64,000 bases of DNA from Breviolum minutum Mf 1.05b.01 (GCA_000507305.1 DF241428.1:17643-81642); one strand, 5' to 3'. Shown: positions 1 to 11,279, counted from the stretch's first letter. The notes: a model not told the origin generated them from the letters alone. Program-made: numbers and translations.

Positions 1-511
1 TTTTTAGTCTGTTTACTGCTGATATCTTCTGATTTGAGGAGCAGACAGATATTAGATTGGAGAAGAAGTAGAGATCAATCATGACATGGTGCAGAGGGGA
101 TCAGAAAGTAAAAGCAGAAAACGCAGTTCTTAAGATTAGTAGGGGACCCGCGATGGGCCCCGCAAAGCACTCAGAAGTTCTGGAACCAGCGGCGCAAGGC
201 CAGACGATGAGGATGCATGAATGCGCCAACAAGAACATAATAATCATCATTGTTATTATCTATACATTAATCGAAGGAAGTTTAAATAGAAACTTCCGAC
301 AATATGGAGAGTTGAAAAGCAGTAGTAGAGTAGTCAAGTCAGTCGACAGAAGATGCAATAGTCAGAAAGTTAGAAGAAAGAAGATACATCCGCGAAAAAT
401 GTTAGAGAAGTCGCGAAATGCTGTGTTTTTTCATAGATTCGTGTGTCGGGTCAGTCCAAAAGTAGGCCTGTTAAAGCGGCGGGTGCGGAGATAGGTGCTG
501 AGAGGAGGCAT

Positions 512-860
512 CAAAAATTGCACGCCGCTGTGGCGAAAAGCACATTTTGAAGTGAAAATGTACAAAACACGTCAGCTCCGAAGCATTTTTTGCAGTTACG
601 ATGTCGCAAAATTGCACGCCGCTGTGGCGAAAAGCACATTTCAAAGTCAAAATGTTAAAAAACTGACGATCCGGGACCACTTTTGGAAGTTCAGATGCTG
701 AAAAATTGTACGCCGCTGTGGCGAAAAGCACATTCGCAAGTCAAAATGTACAAAACACCGCATGTTTGGACCACTTTTGTCTGTTTAGATGTCGCAAAAT
801 TGCATGCCGCTGTGGCGAAATGCACATTTGAAAGTCAAAATGTTAAAAAACTGTAGTCCN
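512..860. repeat. Tandem repeat, about 94-bp unit in an ABAB dimer arrangement
   Basis: Four copies of a unit built around GCCGCTGTGGCGAAAAGCAC begin near 512, 607, 701 and 795. Copies 1 and 3 continue with GTACAAAACAC, copies 2 and 4 with GTTAAAAAACTG, so the higher-order unit is about 190 bp. The array ends at an N at 860, so its true length may be larger. No coding role is visible. Confidence 0.8.
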
Positions 861-1223
861 TGAGGTGGGAACGGAATATATTATGATTGTGTATATATAT
901 ATATATTCTATGTATGTTGTATGATTGTATGGATATGCACCAACATTTCATACACTTACTACATATAATATACACTTTTTGTCACATGTTATAGCGATGC
1001 TTGGAAGAGCCATAGGGCAGTGATGCTGGGACGGTGTTGGGCACAGTTGAATCCACTTTCGGTAGGAAGCTGGCAGCTATTGCAAGACCATTAAGCTGAT
1101 GCGATGCCCTCAATGAGATGTCACAACACATGGCAAGAGAGGAGCAGTAGAGCGGACCGGACACAAGAACTTGCACAACTCAGACATAGCAAAACAATGG
1201 GAACGAGGCTTTTTGCGTTTCAG

Positions 1224-1312
1224 AAATCAACATGCTTTCAACTAGCAGGTCAGATCCTTCAGTCCAGAACCTCGCTGAAGAGTTGCAAGTGAAACACTCA
1301 GCACTTCAGAAG
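1224..1312 (+). CDS. Candidate exon, unknown protein (set 1, exon a)
   Basis: Preceded by TTTGCGTTTCAG; the open frame includes SVQNLAEELQVKHSALQKD, which looks like amphipathic helix. It ends before GATATG, a possible GA-type donor, in phase 0. The next exon at 1378 continues in phase 0 after a 65-nt intron. Family not recognised. Confidence 0.5.
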
Positions 1313-1377
1313 GATATGATTTGGCACAAGCACTTTCCTTGCTGGGATTGTCAGAGGTTCTTGCATCCTGGTTGCAG

Positions 1378-1440
1378 CAAATCGTGGCGTGTGAGAAAGA
1401 CTTCGACATCAGTGCAGAGCTTAGCGACTTTAGCGACTTA
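1378..1440 (+). CDS. Candidate exon, unknown protein (set 1, exon b)
   Basis: Exactly 21 codons between an acceptor GGTTGCAG and a donor GTATGT. Reads QIVACEKDFDISAELSDF then SDL, acidic and Ser-rich. Phase 0 at both ends, so it fits the exons at 1224 and 1517. Family not recognised. Confidence 0.55.
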
Positions 1441-1516
1441 GTATGTTCAGATGGAACATGAAGGATCAGATCGACGCTAATTCACAAGATTCATCAGGGT
1501 GATTTGGCCTTGCCAG

Positions 1517-1575
1517 GACGATGCGCTTGTGCTGTGCTGTGGCACTTGTGTTGAAGAAGACTTTGTCACTCCAAG
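1517..1575 (+). CDS. Candidate exon, unknown protein (set 1, exon c)
   Basis: Acceptor TTGCCAG at 1510-1516 closes a 76-nt intron begun by GTATGT. The phase-0 frame reads DDALVLCCGTCVEEDFVTPR, then reaches TGA at 1580-1582, so a donor near CCAAG/GC is assumed. A second frame is also open here (LSLQGFESEDFNDNITVTLA), so the 3' end is uncertain. Confidence 0.42.
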
Positions 1576-1879
1576 GCTTTGAGTCTGAGGACTTCAATGA
1601 CAACATTACGGTCACGCTAGCAGGTGCAGGTCCGACAGGTCCTAGCGGTTTGCATCTCAGTGTTCAAGAGATTCCAAGAGCTCATCCGAAAGAGCTGATC
1701 ACATTGAGAACTCACCTAGCAAGTTCAGTAAACGCGGGGGACACAGGTTGTTTAAAGACAAAAAAAGACACACCGCAAAATCATCCCTCATAGCAGCTAG
1801 CACAGCCATCCGACCATGTTTTCTTTTCCCCCGAAAACGATTGCGAAGGGTTCGTTTGAGAGAAGCACTGTCATCATTG

Positions 1880-2105
1880 TCATCAAAGACTGTCTCGAAA
1901 GACTGCTCAACTTAGACTGTCACCAAAGACTGCCCAACTTACATTGTCATCAAACACTTGTCAACTTACACTGTCATCAAAGACTGCCCAACTTACATTG
2001 TCATCAAAGACTGCCTAACGACGCACAGTCATCAAAGACTGCCCAACTAACTGCCGAACTGAAAGCCGTCATCAAAGTTGAAAGACTGCCCAACTTTGAC
2101 TGTTA
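1880..2105. repeat. Minisatellite, about 27-bp unit
   Basis: Imperfect tandem copies of CATCAAAGACTGCCCAACTT spaced by about 27 bp. Related AAAGACAGTCTTC pieces trail off to about 2250. It follows the set 1 exons and shows no splice signals. Confidence 0.75.
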
Positions 2106-2670
2106 GCAAAGACAGTCTTCCGCGAATTCTTGTACAAAGTCCTCTAAAACAGTCTTCAAAAGTAGCCTTTTAACGCTTAAGAAATTCTTCTGAAGATTCT
2201 TTTCAAACAGTCTTCCAAAGTACTTCGTGTAAAGAGTCTTGTAAAACAGGCAAACAAATAAATAGTCAAAAACGAAACAAAGCGAGCAAGCCAAACAAAG
2301 CTGCAAAGCAAGCAACGAAAGTAGAACATGAACGCACGCAAGCGAGCTGGGGAGCGAATGAGCTAAACAAGAAGCAAAGAAACCACCCAGTGCAGCAATG
2401 CAAGAAGAACGGCACGAACGAACAAATCTTCCACCGATCAGTTGGACCCTCCAGCCACCAAACTAGTGTTTGTGCTCCCACTGACGTATTGTTTAATCCT
2501 TGGTCGTCATTGCGTCATGTTACGATTGCCGCCATTGACCAAGGTGGCTCCAGAACCCAGCATTGACATGATATGTAGTTTCAAGATGCGCTTTGCACCT
2601 CCTTGGAATGCGACAAAATGACACATTGCCACCATACACCATTGCTTGGGACTGAGGCAGCAGAACTTAG

Positions 2671-2816
2671 CAGCCTTGGCGTTTCACAGTTAGCATTTGT
2701 CGAGACCGCACTTTTAGCGTACAAGTTCAAGTTGCTGAGAAATTTCAGAGAAAGCGAACCTTCAAAGCAACTGTCGCGAAGGTCCCATCTTCAGCTCAAG
2801 AAGTTGTGGATTGTGG
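2671..2816 (+). CDS. Candidate exon, unknown protein
   Basis: After CAGAACTTAG an open frame of 48 codons begins PWRFTVSICRDRTFSVQVQV and continues with EKFQRKRTFKATVAKVPSSA; a GTGTAA donor follows at 2817 before an in-frame TAG. A second frame is open over part of it. No family recognised. Confidence 0.4.
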
Positions 2817-3087
2817 GTGTAATTAGAATTAATCAAAGATACCTGTGTATGATGGCTATATTCATTTACGGATATCCACACCTATCAGGATTATGGCAAC
2901 ATGATTGCTAATCAACACTTCATGACAATAGATAAGTTAACGTACGATAAGATCATGATTACGATTGCACGCGACAGGATGCAAGACTAATGAAAGATCC
3001 GCTCCGGATGAAGTGTCGTCGGATTGGACCTTCTTTCTTTTTCAGCAAGAAGACATCATGATGTAATTTTGTTTGATTTTTCCTCAG

Positions 3088-3206
3088 CCATCTTTCCACA
3101 CCAGCCCTGGGCCTCTACCCCTCAAAAGCAAAGCAAAATAACCTTCAACGTAGCATCAGATTGTCGCAGAGTCGTGAAGAGCGGCCGACTGCTGGCAGCT
3201 CTGATG
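3088..3206 (+). CDS. Candidate exon, unknown protein
   Basis: A strong pyrimidine tract and TCCTCAG acceptor precede a frame containing ITFNVASDCRRVVKSGRLLA. It stops soon after, so this may be a last exon or end in an unseen donor. Confidence 0.3.
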
Positions 3207-4154
3207 TGACCTTGCAGCTCTTGTCAAAAGGATAGGCTTCGATCGCTTTACGGTTTTACGTTTGTTTCAGCACGAACCTAAGCCTCAAAGTCTTAAATTG
3301 ATGCTGCACCCTGGAAAGCGGTTCTCATTCAACCTGCAGCGAAGGATGCTCAAAACAGCATTTGGCACCATCGCGGAGTGAAGACAGACATATATGCAGC
3401 AAGTCCAACTAAGGAGGAACCCTGACACTTGAAGTTTACTTGAATCCTGTAGCTCCTTGTTGCTTTTGCCAGCCGTTTTTGGGACGCCTTGATTTGCATC
3501 CACATTTCCAGGGACGTCGTCTTTCTCCATTTAACATGACTAAGAATTTGTCAGCCAAGCTTATCCGGATCGGCGGCCTGTTGGTTGACTGACCGCAGAT
3601 AGATCTGATTTTCACACCAGCATGCTGAATCACTAGCTGAAAGTTCACCTTAATGCAGACTCTCAAAGATCTCACAAACTCACTGCATGTCAGGCCGGCA
3701 CGTTTGTTTCGCAAAAATTGGCAGATGGTTGTGAATTGAAATCTCGGAAGTGGGTGAAAATAGGACAGAGCAGTCCTGGCCTCTCGAGCAGCAAAGTCTT
3801 GATACAAGCTTTGCACAATGCCGCTGGCTTGTCAGAGTTGTGCCATGACCGTGTTGTCCCACCGGAGAGTTGTGAAATAAGGTTCAGGATCGAGTTTGAA
3901 GTTTAAAAGGGTTCTGCTTTGTGTCTATTGGGGATCTTATCAAAATGTCTTTTCCCGAAAGGTGCAATAAATCGTGTTTACGTGGGGCTCCGCTTCTGAT
4001 TGCTTTCATTTCCAAGGTCCTGTCTGAACATAGGTTTAATCTGCAAAAGGATCATTCTTTTGCAAGGGTACCTAGCGTGAGGTACATTGAGTCGATTCCA
4101 GGTTGGTGAGGAACTGGCTACTTATACTTTGTTGTTTTGGCCATGCGGTACGGC

Positions 4155-4465
4155 TAGTATGTACTCGCCATATCTAGCGCCGATCTAGCGCGAAACTAGC
4201 GCCAGTGAAGCGTTTTTTTCGGCCTACATTTTCCAAAATGTTTCTGCTCAATCTGCTGATGTACTATATACCCAGGTACAAGCAAAAAGGTGCTTCCCCC
4301 GCAACAGAAGAAAATAGTCAAGCCACCTTTAAGTAAGTCAATGATACAGATACGTACTGCAGTCTCCTGCATATTTGAAAACCTTGACATGAAATCTACT
4401 AGTTGAATCGGCACACATGATAAGGAAAGTCTAGCGCCAAACTATCGCAAAACTAGCACTAGCTA
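4155..4465. repeat. Cluster of CTAGCGC-type motifs flanking about 230 bp
   Basis: CTAGCGC/CTAGCGCC words occur three times at 4165-4202 and several times again, partly degenerate, at 4431-4460. The enclosed DNA shows no convincing exon. It could be the worn ends of a small repeat element. Confidence 0.35.
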
Positions 4466-4617
4466 TGGGGGGAAGTATTTCACTGCGTATTGACAGGACT
4501 CCGCCTTTTAACGAAAAGGTAACTTAACTATGCAGCATGAATAAGTGCACCTTGGTCATAAATTTCGACCAGGGGGTTTATTTCGGACACCAGCGGTTTA
4601 TCATTGTTTGCATACAG

Positions 4618-4797
4618 CATGCCAAAGAAATTGCATGGCTCTTGCCACAATTTGATACAATTTGCAGACCCTGCCAGGACAGCGCGAGCCTCCAAAGGCT
4701 GCGCGACAACCTTAATGAAATCCCAAAGAGGCTGGACGGAAGGATAGCTATTGTTGGCGTCGTGTCACTGGCAAATAAAGATTCTCAGGAGTCCTGA
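4618..4797 (+). CDS. Candidate terminal exon, unknown protein
   Basis: Acceptor TTTGCATACAG; 59 codons to TGA at 4795-4797. Contains HAKEIAWLLPQFDTICRPC and LQRLRDNLNEIPKRLDGRIA, then a short hydrophobic run IAIVGVVSLA. Reads as a plausible C-terminal segment. Family not recognised. Confidence 0.42.
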   Translation, partial: HAKEIAWLLPQFDTICRPCQDSASLQRLRDNLNEIPKRLDGRIAIVGVVSLANKDSQES

Positions 4798-5119
4798 GTT
4801 TTCAAATCGTTCTCACCGAGGACGTCGGCAAGTTAGAAAAGGATAGAAAAGTATATCATTGCCATTCAATACCGAATGAGGTACAGTAATTAAATGATGT
4901 AAAATGGCGTACTCCGTGTGGCCCAATGCTGTTGCTTTGCCCTTGCGAAACGGCGCAAAATATGGTTGCTAACTCGCCAGCATCGGACCTGCCCTTACGA
5001 TTCCATCACAGTCCCCGAATTTTTCTTGTCGTAGTGGCTGGTCAAAAGGTCTCCGAAGTGCGTAGCCTTGTTGACTATGGAAGAGAGCACCAGAAGTAGA
5101 TGTTGCGCCTTTGTCCAAG

Positions 5120-5182
5120 GGCATTGTAGGAGCAGAGCGAATTGCTGCAAAAGCTTGGTTCATAGACGAACATGCGATGATT
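5120..5182 (+). CDS. Candidate exon, unknown protein (set 2, exon a)
   Basis: After TTTGTCCAAG, 21 codons beginning GIVGAERIAAKAWFIDEHAM end at a GTACTC donor in phase 0. A 38-nt intron ending CGAGTTGCAG joins it in phase to 5221-5289. Confidence 0.45.
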
Positions 5183-5220
5183 GTACTCTTATCATAGCTC
5201 ATGATGAGATCGAGTTGCAG

Positions 5221-5289
5221 CCTGTAAGAACAATACGCATCGTCAAGATGGACTATACCATGAGCAGTTTCATCTCCTACTCTGCAGAG
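5221..5289 (+). CDS. Candidate exon, unknown protein (set 2, exon b)
   Basis: Exactly 23 codons between GAGTTGCAG and GTTCAC, beginning PVRTIRIVKMDYTMSSFISY. Phase 0 at both ends. Confidence 0.5.
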
Positions 5290-5999
5290 GTTCACGATGG
5301 TTGATTGGTGAGAAAATTGCAGCCATCAGCGCGTCTCATCGCGGTATATTAATGTAATATTAATAGTATATTATAGTAATTATAATTGTTGTATAGTGTT
5401 TTATATATTATAATTATGATGTAATTATGACAAACAGCTCCAAGCTGAAGCTCGTTACAGGTGGCTGGCAAGAGTGGACCAGCCCGAGGACATGTTGCAT
5501 GTTGTTGTGTTGTGCCGTCTGTTATCGTTTTACTCATTTCGTTGTTACAGTTTCCAATTGCTCAAATTGCTTTTCCGCGTTTGTTTTGTGAGGATTATTT
5601 GCTTGGAAGTGTGAAGGATGTGAAGGGTGATTGCAACTATCACTTTAAGTGTTTGCCTTACGTTGACGCTCACATGTGAGTGGTTTGGATGATTTGGACG
5701 TGCATGCGTTTTATGGACTTTTCTGAAGAGATGCCATTTGGTACTGTCATGCGTTGAAGATCGTGACGCGTTCGCTAGTGCATATAGAGCGTCTCCGAAA
5801 TCAATTGCAATTGTGATTGAATGCACTGGGTATTTGATTTTGGTGGCTTTTCCCAGGTTCCGCTTGGAAGGAGGTGGGTATTTCCAGGTGATCTGCTCCT
5901 GTTTACATTGTCGGCCAATGGCCATCCAATCTGAGTGCCTGACATGCTCAATGTTCAGAACCTCTGACTGCCAGACCGGAGTTCTTGTGGCTTCCGCAG

Positions 6000-6067
6000 A
6001 GTCAAGTCCTGGAGGGCTTCCTGTGCAATTCCAAGACTTGCATGTCAAAGCGAAGCATTTGTTCAAG
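6000..6067 (+). CDS. Candidate exon, unknown protein
   Basis: Acceptor GGCTTCCGCAG and donor GTTAAT bound a frame reading SSPGGLPVQFQDLHVKAKHL then FK. It needs one base from the previous exon. No family recognised. Confidence 0.42.
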
Positions 6068-6500
6068 GTTAATCCAAATATGTGCTGTAGACCGGGAGGG
6101 ACAAGATCTCGTCTATCAATGTTCATCAAGTCAAATATTATATTATTATATTATATATACAGTATATATACACATATATATATGTATGTATATGATGTAT
6201 AGAAAAACATGTATATATATATATATCTGTATACATAGTGACATACTGTTTGTGTATGAAATTTGCAATGATGCTTTATTTTCTCAAGTTCAAAAATACA
6301 AATTCTATTTTAGATTTTACATTCAGTTGGATCATTTTTCAAGAAGAGCGCTGTCGCAGCCATTGAGCTTACAGAATAGTCTGGGAGTTGCCTATCTCCA
6401 ATTCAGGCTCTCGCATACGCTGCTGGTATCAGACAGTATCATACACTGGGATACGTTGGGAACATTTGAGAATGTGAGATTGGTTGTGAAACATTTGCAG

Positions 6501-6600
6501 GCAATGCGACCCTTTCCGAGACTCCAGGTCAGAAGCCTGAAGGAAGTTTGTATTCAAAGAGTGAAACACTCAAAAAGAACTCAATGGTGCAGTGCTCCTG
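6501..6600 (+). CDS. Candidate exon, unknown protein
   Basis: Follows AAACATTTGCAG. The best frame contains NATLSETPGQKPEGSLYSKS and ends at TGA near 6600; another frame is also open. The stretch just upstream (6375-6480) is open too (ALAYAAGIRQYHTLGYVG) after CCAATTCAG. Confidence 0.35.
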
Positions 6601-6959
6601 AATGAGCTTATGTACCCACGGGCTTTTTGGCTGATAGACGTGAAGCAGTGCGTGCCTGGTTCAAGCTACCTTTGCGCTTTGCTTTGCACTCAAAGCCAGG
6701 CTGCATCCTTGATTTTGTCTTCGAGGTCTGGTCACAAAATGACATTTTTTTTAAAGCTTCAAGTCACACATCGTCAAACTTCCAGATGCATTGAGACACA
6801 ATCAATGAGCACACTAAATCCGCACAGTACAAATGGTGTTTTAGGACCACACGAACCTAACATCGTTTTACCATGTTTTACCGAGGCACCTGAAATCAGA
6901 TTTTCTTGTCGAAGCTCAGTTTACAATCAAACTCTTACTGACACTACACCATGGTTCAG

Positions 6960-7156
6960 GCGTACTTGCAGACAGATAAAAGTACTGCAGCATGCAGCTC
7001 GTGGAGCTTCAAACTCAGCACCAAGGCGAGACAGCTTGCCGTGCAACGATTATACAAGCATATACAAGCACTGTGCAAAACACATGGGCTATTCGGGAGG
7101 GTCTATGTTCAAGGAGACATCTTGAAAGTGTACGAAAGGCAGCATTATCAGTACCT
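6960..7156 (+). CDS. Candidate exon, unknown helical protein (set 3, exon a)
   Basis: Acceptor ACACCATGGTTCAG and a textbook donor GTGAGG enclose 65 codons plus two bases. Contains TKARQLAVQRLYKHIQALCK and LFGRVYVQGDILKVYERQHY. The split Leu codon is completed exactly by the next exon at 7457, which is strong evidence that the join is real. Not recognised as a known family. Confidence 0.6.
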
Positions 7157-7456
7157 GTGAGGCCGCTGGAAACTTGGGAGGAAGTCGAGCTCCACAGACC
7201 CAAGGCTTCCGCAAAATGCTACGCTGCCATGGGAGCATACGCAATTCTAAGAAGAATAGATATGGATAATGGATGACAATGTATGACGCGCATACCCAAT
7301 ACCTAATAATTAATAACACATGATGATCAGTACTATTGGATGCCACAAATTTGCATTGAGTTTCTATGTATAATTATACATGCTGTACCTCAATATCATT
7401 TCAAGATGATTTTGTCATTTTGAATCGTTTTGACATGATCTCGTGTCTTGCTGCAG

Positions 7457-7541
7457 GCGCCAACTCTTGAAGGCTACGTCAGACCTGTTGGCGCTCCCGA
7501 GCAACTTGAAATCCCACGTGAACAGTGCCTCGTCCAACCAG
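7457..7541 (+). CDS. Candidate exon, unknown helical protein (set 3, exon b)
   Basis: Acceptor CTTGCTGCAG. Using the phase left by 6960-7156 it reads RQLLKATSDLLALPSNLKSH then VNSASSNQ, continuing the helix across a 300-nt intron. The exon runs into a CA microsatellite, so the donor is uncertain. Confidence 0.55.
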
Positions 7542-7546
7542 CACAC

Positions 7547-7547
7547 A

Positions 7548-7582
<35 letters not shown>

Positions 7583-8104
7583 TGAACCACAGGTTTTCAA
7601 TCCTGCGGACGGCTTTGTACAAATCTTTTAATGCAAAACTTTTGGACTGATGCATGAACAAAGTCCCAATTTCGGCCTGGACTGTTTGTACTCGGGTACG
7701 TAAAAAGGGAAATCAAATGGCATCAGGATTAGGGCCATGAGAGACCAAGTCTCCCTGCTGATGCAAACTCAAGGATGTGCCCTAGGCCCTTGCGATTTCA
7801 GGGGTATCAAAACATCATGAAAAATGTGTGTCCAAGCTCGTTGGACTAGGGCCACTGAGACAGACAGAGACACAAACACAGAAACACACACACGCACACA
7901 CACACACAGACTGACACAGGCAAACACACAGGCTGACACGCTGCAAAAGACACCCGCACACACACACACACACAAAAAGACACGCACACACACACACAGA
8001 TACGCACACTGCACAGACTGACACATATGCGCGCAGACATCCGGGAATTGCAGGCAGAGACAGAGAGCATGAGAGAGTCAGAGAAAGAGAGAGAGAGAGA
8101 GACA
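7547..8104. repeat. CA and GA microsatellite tract
   Basis: Pure (AC)n at about 7547-7580, then CA-rich DNA at 7860-8003 and (GA)n at 8086-8102. The intervening DNA shows no supported exon. Long apparent frames of alternating Cys/Val or Thr/His here are products of the repeat. Confidence 0.85.
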
Positions 8105-8453
8105 GAACAAAGTCAAAATTACATGAACTTGCATCAAATCAAAGCTTCTATTCCACGAAACTACTTGTCAGGTATCATCAGTTCATGATGGGCAAACCTG
8201 CGAGATATTCGCAGGAACTCAGGCCTTCCACTTCGACATGCATTACATTGAATTGAACTCGTGACTGTCTCTGCGATTGTTTGGCAGGATATTCTTGATG
8301 GGTCTTGGAGTCGTTAGCTTCTGCTTGGCAGAATTTGCCTTCACAGTCTACAAGGTGCCAGTTCATTTTAATTTGATTGCCTGCTTTCTTACATTCCAAG
8401 TTCGCTAAGTTGTGATGGAACTTGTGCCACAAGATCGTCCTTTGCATTTGCAG

Positions 8454-8530
8454 CTCCGTCCTGATGATCTTGACTGGGTGGATGAAGAGCGGAAGAGGGC
8501 AGCTGCGGCAAAAGCAAGAATCGAGGAGCG
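8454..8530 (+). CDS. Candidate exon, charged helix
   Basis: Acceptor CTTTGCATTTGCAG; the frame reads LRPDDLDWVDEERKRAAAAK then ARIEER, a highly charged helix. The frame is open upstream to an ATG at 8415, so it could be an initial exon instead. The donor is not clear. Confidence 0.48.
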
Positions 8531-9499
8531 GACTGGATGTTTTACTCATGACGCCTTCTCCTTTACTAGTCTACCACATCTTCTTGCATTGAGACAGATT
8601 ACTTACTGTACCATCTTGGAATGGTGTAGTGTATTGTAGTGTATCGTATGATTGGTATTGATTGGTAATATTGGTATGTACATGGTACTAGTATGTACTA
8701 ATATGGTGTACTTTATATGGTTATGGTATAGTTGGGACATATTTTGATCCACATATCCCTAATTAATACTAGACACTTCAGAGTCGCAGAGGCCTTCAAA
8801 AGTTCAAGTTTAATTGACTCCTCAGAGTTAACTACGAAACTTCAACTTCACTCTGAGCATTGACTTCAGTGAATCTGACCTTCTTGAGGCCCGCATTGCT
8901 AAAGAGCAAAGCGAGTCATAGCCGCTTGGAGCAGCTTCTCTTGACACGTGTATTCAGACCAATCTCAGCAATCCAGATCTAGATGATTTACCGATGGAAA
9001 GCGATTCACAAAGACCCGTCCACATTTGTGTACATAATTTTTTCAGATAGCTACAGCATGTTACAGTGCAGGATGGAAGTCGACGGTGCAACTCGCACAA
9101 GGATCCAAAAGGTTGTTCAGTAGAGGGTCCTTATAAAACCATGTAAAACCTTCTAATTCATGGAAAATGCTCCATCTCTAAACCTTTTCCATACATAGAC
9201 ATTTCTACAAACTTACTGAGGACCGAGGTGATGCGATGAACCTCAGCTGAGTGCCTGAAGCAGTGCGAGTTGCACGCTTTTGTGGTGCGTAGGTCTGTTT
9301 CACAAGACCCTGTATATGTAGGGATTGTAGGGGCACAATATGACTCAACATCATCAAACACCGCCTGCTCTAAAACCTCTACCCAGACTCGCAAAGATAT
9401 TTCTTGTACTTGCAATTGCCGTTTTCCATTCCAGTTCCCAACGCACAATGATCAATTTCAAGGCGAGGAAGCAGATTGCACAAGGTTGAAATTTGCAAG

Positions 9500-9610
9500 G
9501 TCAAGACGGTTGAGAGCCAAATAGAACGACCAGCAGCCCGGTGTTTGGGTGTGGTGTTTGTGACAGCAACGCACAAAGACACATTCAGAATTCAGAACCA
9601 GATGCTCCAG
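9500..9610 (+). CDS. Candidate exon, unknown protein
   Basis: After GAAATTTGCAAG, 37 codons begin VKTVESQIERPAARCLGVVF and end at TGA 9611. The Cys-Leu-Gly-Val-Val-Phe-Val-Thr strand faintly resembles the conserved strand of CSC1/OSCA-like channel cytosolic domains. That is only a hint. Confidence 0.38.
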
Positions 9611-10101
9611 TGACTTGTAATTTCATGAGTGTCATGATCCCGTTCAGTGGCGTTTCCTGGCCGAATGATTTGTTTCGATGAGTGCAATGCAGATCCATTG
9701 TAGCAAATCATTTACAGCACTTTATGTTTGCAGATGTAAATATGTCACAATACATTGCAGGAGAATATACTTCGTGATGCTTTATAGCAGTGTACTTATA
9801 TAATTTGCAAAGTCTGAACACATTTCAAAGACACGTCTCCTTGTGCAGCGACGCGATTTCGAGTTTCCGATTTATGATGCTCACAATGCTCACCGTGTTA
9901 AGTCTGTGTTCACTTTTTGGGGTAAGGCACAGTGAGGCCAATTCCTTTGCATTCAGGTGCCTTTGAAGTGCAAATGGAGACGGCGAGTCGGAGATTTACC
10001 AGTCGAGATTCCTGGCGTCACCTCAAATATGTTCGGGCCACAGTTTTCTATACTATGTACATGCTACACATAGATATCTCCTCGAGATCTTGAATGCTAC
10101 A

Positions 10102-10221
10102 ATGCTTGATTCTGCACTTGCCGTTCTTGATGGGAGCATTGTTCAATGTCTTGAAGTGGCAAGGTATCAGATCTCAGCAGATGATGTCGGGACAGATATC
10201 TCAGTGGAGGCCCTTTCCTAG
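10102..10221 (+). CDS. Candidate exon, unknown protein
   Basis: Open frame from ATG to TAG reading MLDSALAVLDGSIVQCLEVA then RYQISADDVGTDISVEALS. No other frame is as protein-like. It could be a small initial or terminal exon. Confidence 0.4.
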   Translation: MLDSALAVLDGSIVQCLEVARYQISADDVGTDISVEALS

Positions 10222-10483
10222 TGTAGCACAAGTCTCCATTGTCCAAGACGTTGATTTGGGATATTTTGGGATAGTTTTGTTAGTTGAAGGCGCAGCCAGC
10301 AGATGCTGACGATGGCCACCACGGAGTGGTTGTTGGTGAGGCATCGATCCCACTGCAGAGCTGCCAGCTGCTGTCTTTTTCTGTCACTATGTAGGCCAAG
10401 GTAAATGACAAGCCATGTCATCTTTGATGACTTTTTTAAGGAGTGAGCCTTGATATGCGGATAGCCACATCGCCGTTTGACAG

Positions 10484-10650
10484 AACCTGCTCAGATTGGG
10501 CCCTTCGAGCTTGATCCTGCAACGAGACGGAGCTTGGACAATGCACTTGGGCATGGAGGAAGCAGGCGGCCAAAATGGACATGTCATAGGGGGTCATTTC
10601 ATCCAACATTGTCACTGAAGCAAAAAGCAGCTCTTTCGAATCATCTCATG
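10484..10650 (+). CDS. Candidate exon, unknown protein
   Basis: Acceptor CGCCGTTTGACAG and donor GTATCC; the frame contains IGPFELDPATRRSLDNALGH and LSLKQKAALSNHLM. A further small exon candidate (ERGLQEQLIYKPC) follows TTTAGCACAG near 10709. Confidence 0.5.
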
Positions 10651-11218
10651 GTATCCTTCTTCGAAACATACTGTATTGATCTAGCATCCTTTTTGCATCT
10701 TTAGCACAGTGGAGCGTGGGCTTCAAGAGCAGCTGATTTACAAACCATGTCTTTCTTTATAGGATCCTAATGAATCATATCATACTATAGTATACAAATG
10801 TATACTATAGACATCTATGTACTAGCGCTAGTATATATAGAAATATTTGGACACTGTATGAAGCTGGTCTCTAGCAGCACTTGCAAGTTGCTCCGAATCT
10901 CGCTCCCCAGAAAATGGACCGGATCTTAAGCGGAGGTTTACTGTGATGCAGTCCAAGCTTCCCGGCGAGCCTGCAGGTGGCCGTCAGGCACAGTTGATTC
11001 TTGTGTGTCACAACTCACAACGCAGACTTTGGGAAGAATGCTTCTTTCGATTTCGATTTCATTCATTTTCCTCCACGGTCAAAGATCCAGTTCCGAGGAC
11101 TTGAGCATCCAGGTCTCCACGGAAGGTGTGAGAGTTTGAAGCTGATTCTGGAGCTGTGATGAGCTACAGCTGTGCATTTTGCATCTTGAAACATGCTTTT
11201 TTTCCTTGCATTGGACAG

Positions 11219-11258
11219 CAAGCGAATAGGCAAAGTCCAAATAGAACACATTACTCAG
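11219..11258 (+). CDS. Candidate micro-exon
   Basis: Forty bases between TTGGACAG and GTGACA reading KRIGKVQIEHITQ. Supported only by the signals and the open frame. Confidence 0.38.
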
Positions 11259-11279
11259 GTGACAGCTGTGCAAGGGTCT

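Noticed and set aside
5545-6129. 194-codon - strand frame
   Set aside because: The + strand of the same region carries a good acceptor/donor-bounded exon (6000-6067), and the - frame has no recognisable motif or signals.
7769-8070. Cys/Val-rich and Thr/His-rich frames of 65-85 codons on both strands
   Set aside because: They are translations of CA/GT microsatellite DNA, with no splice signals.
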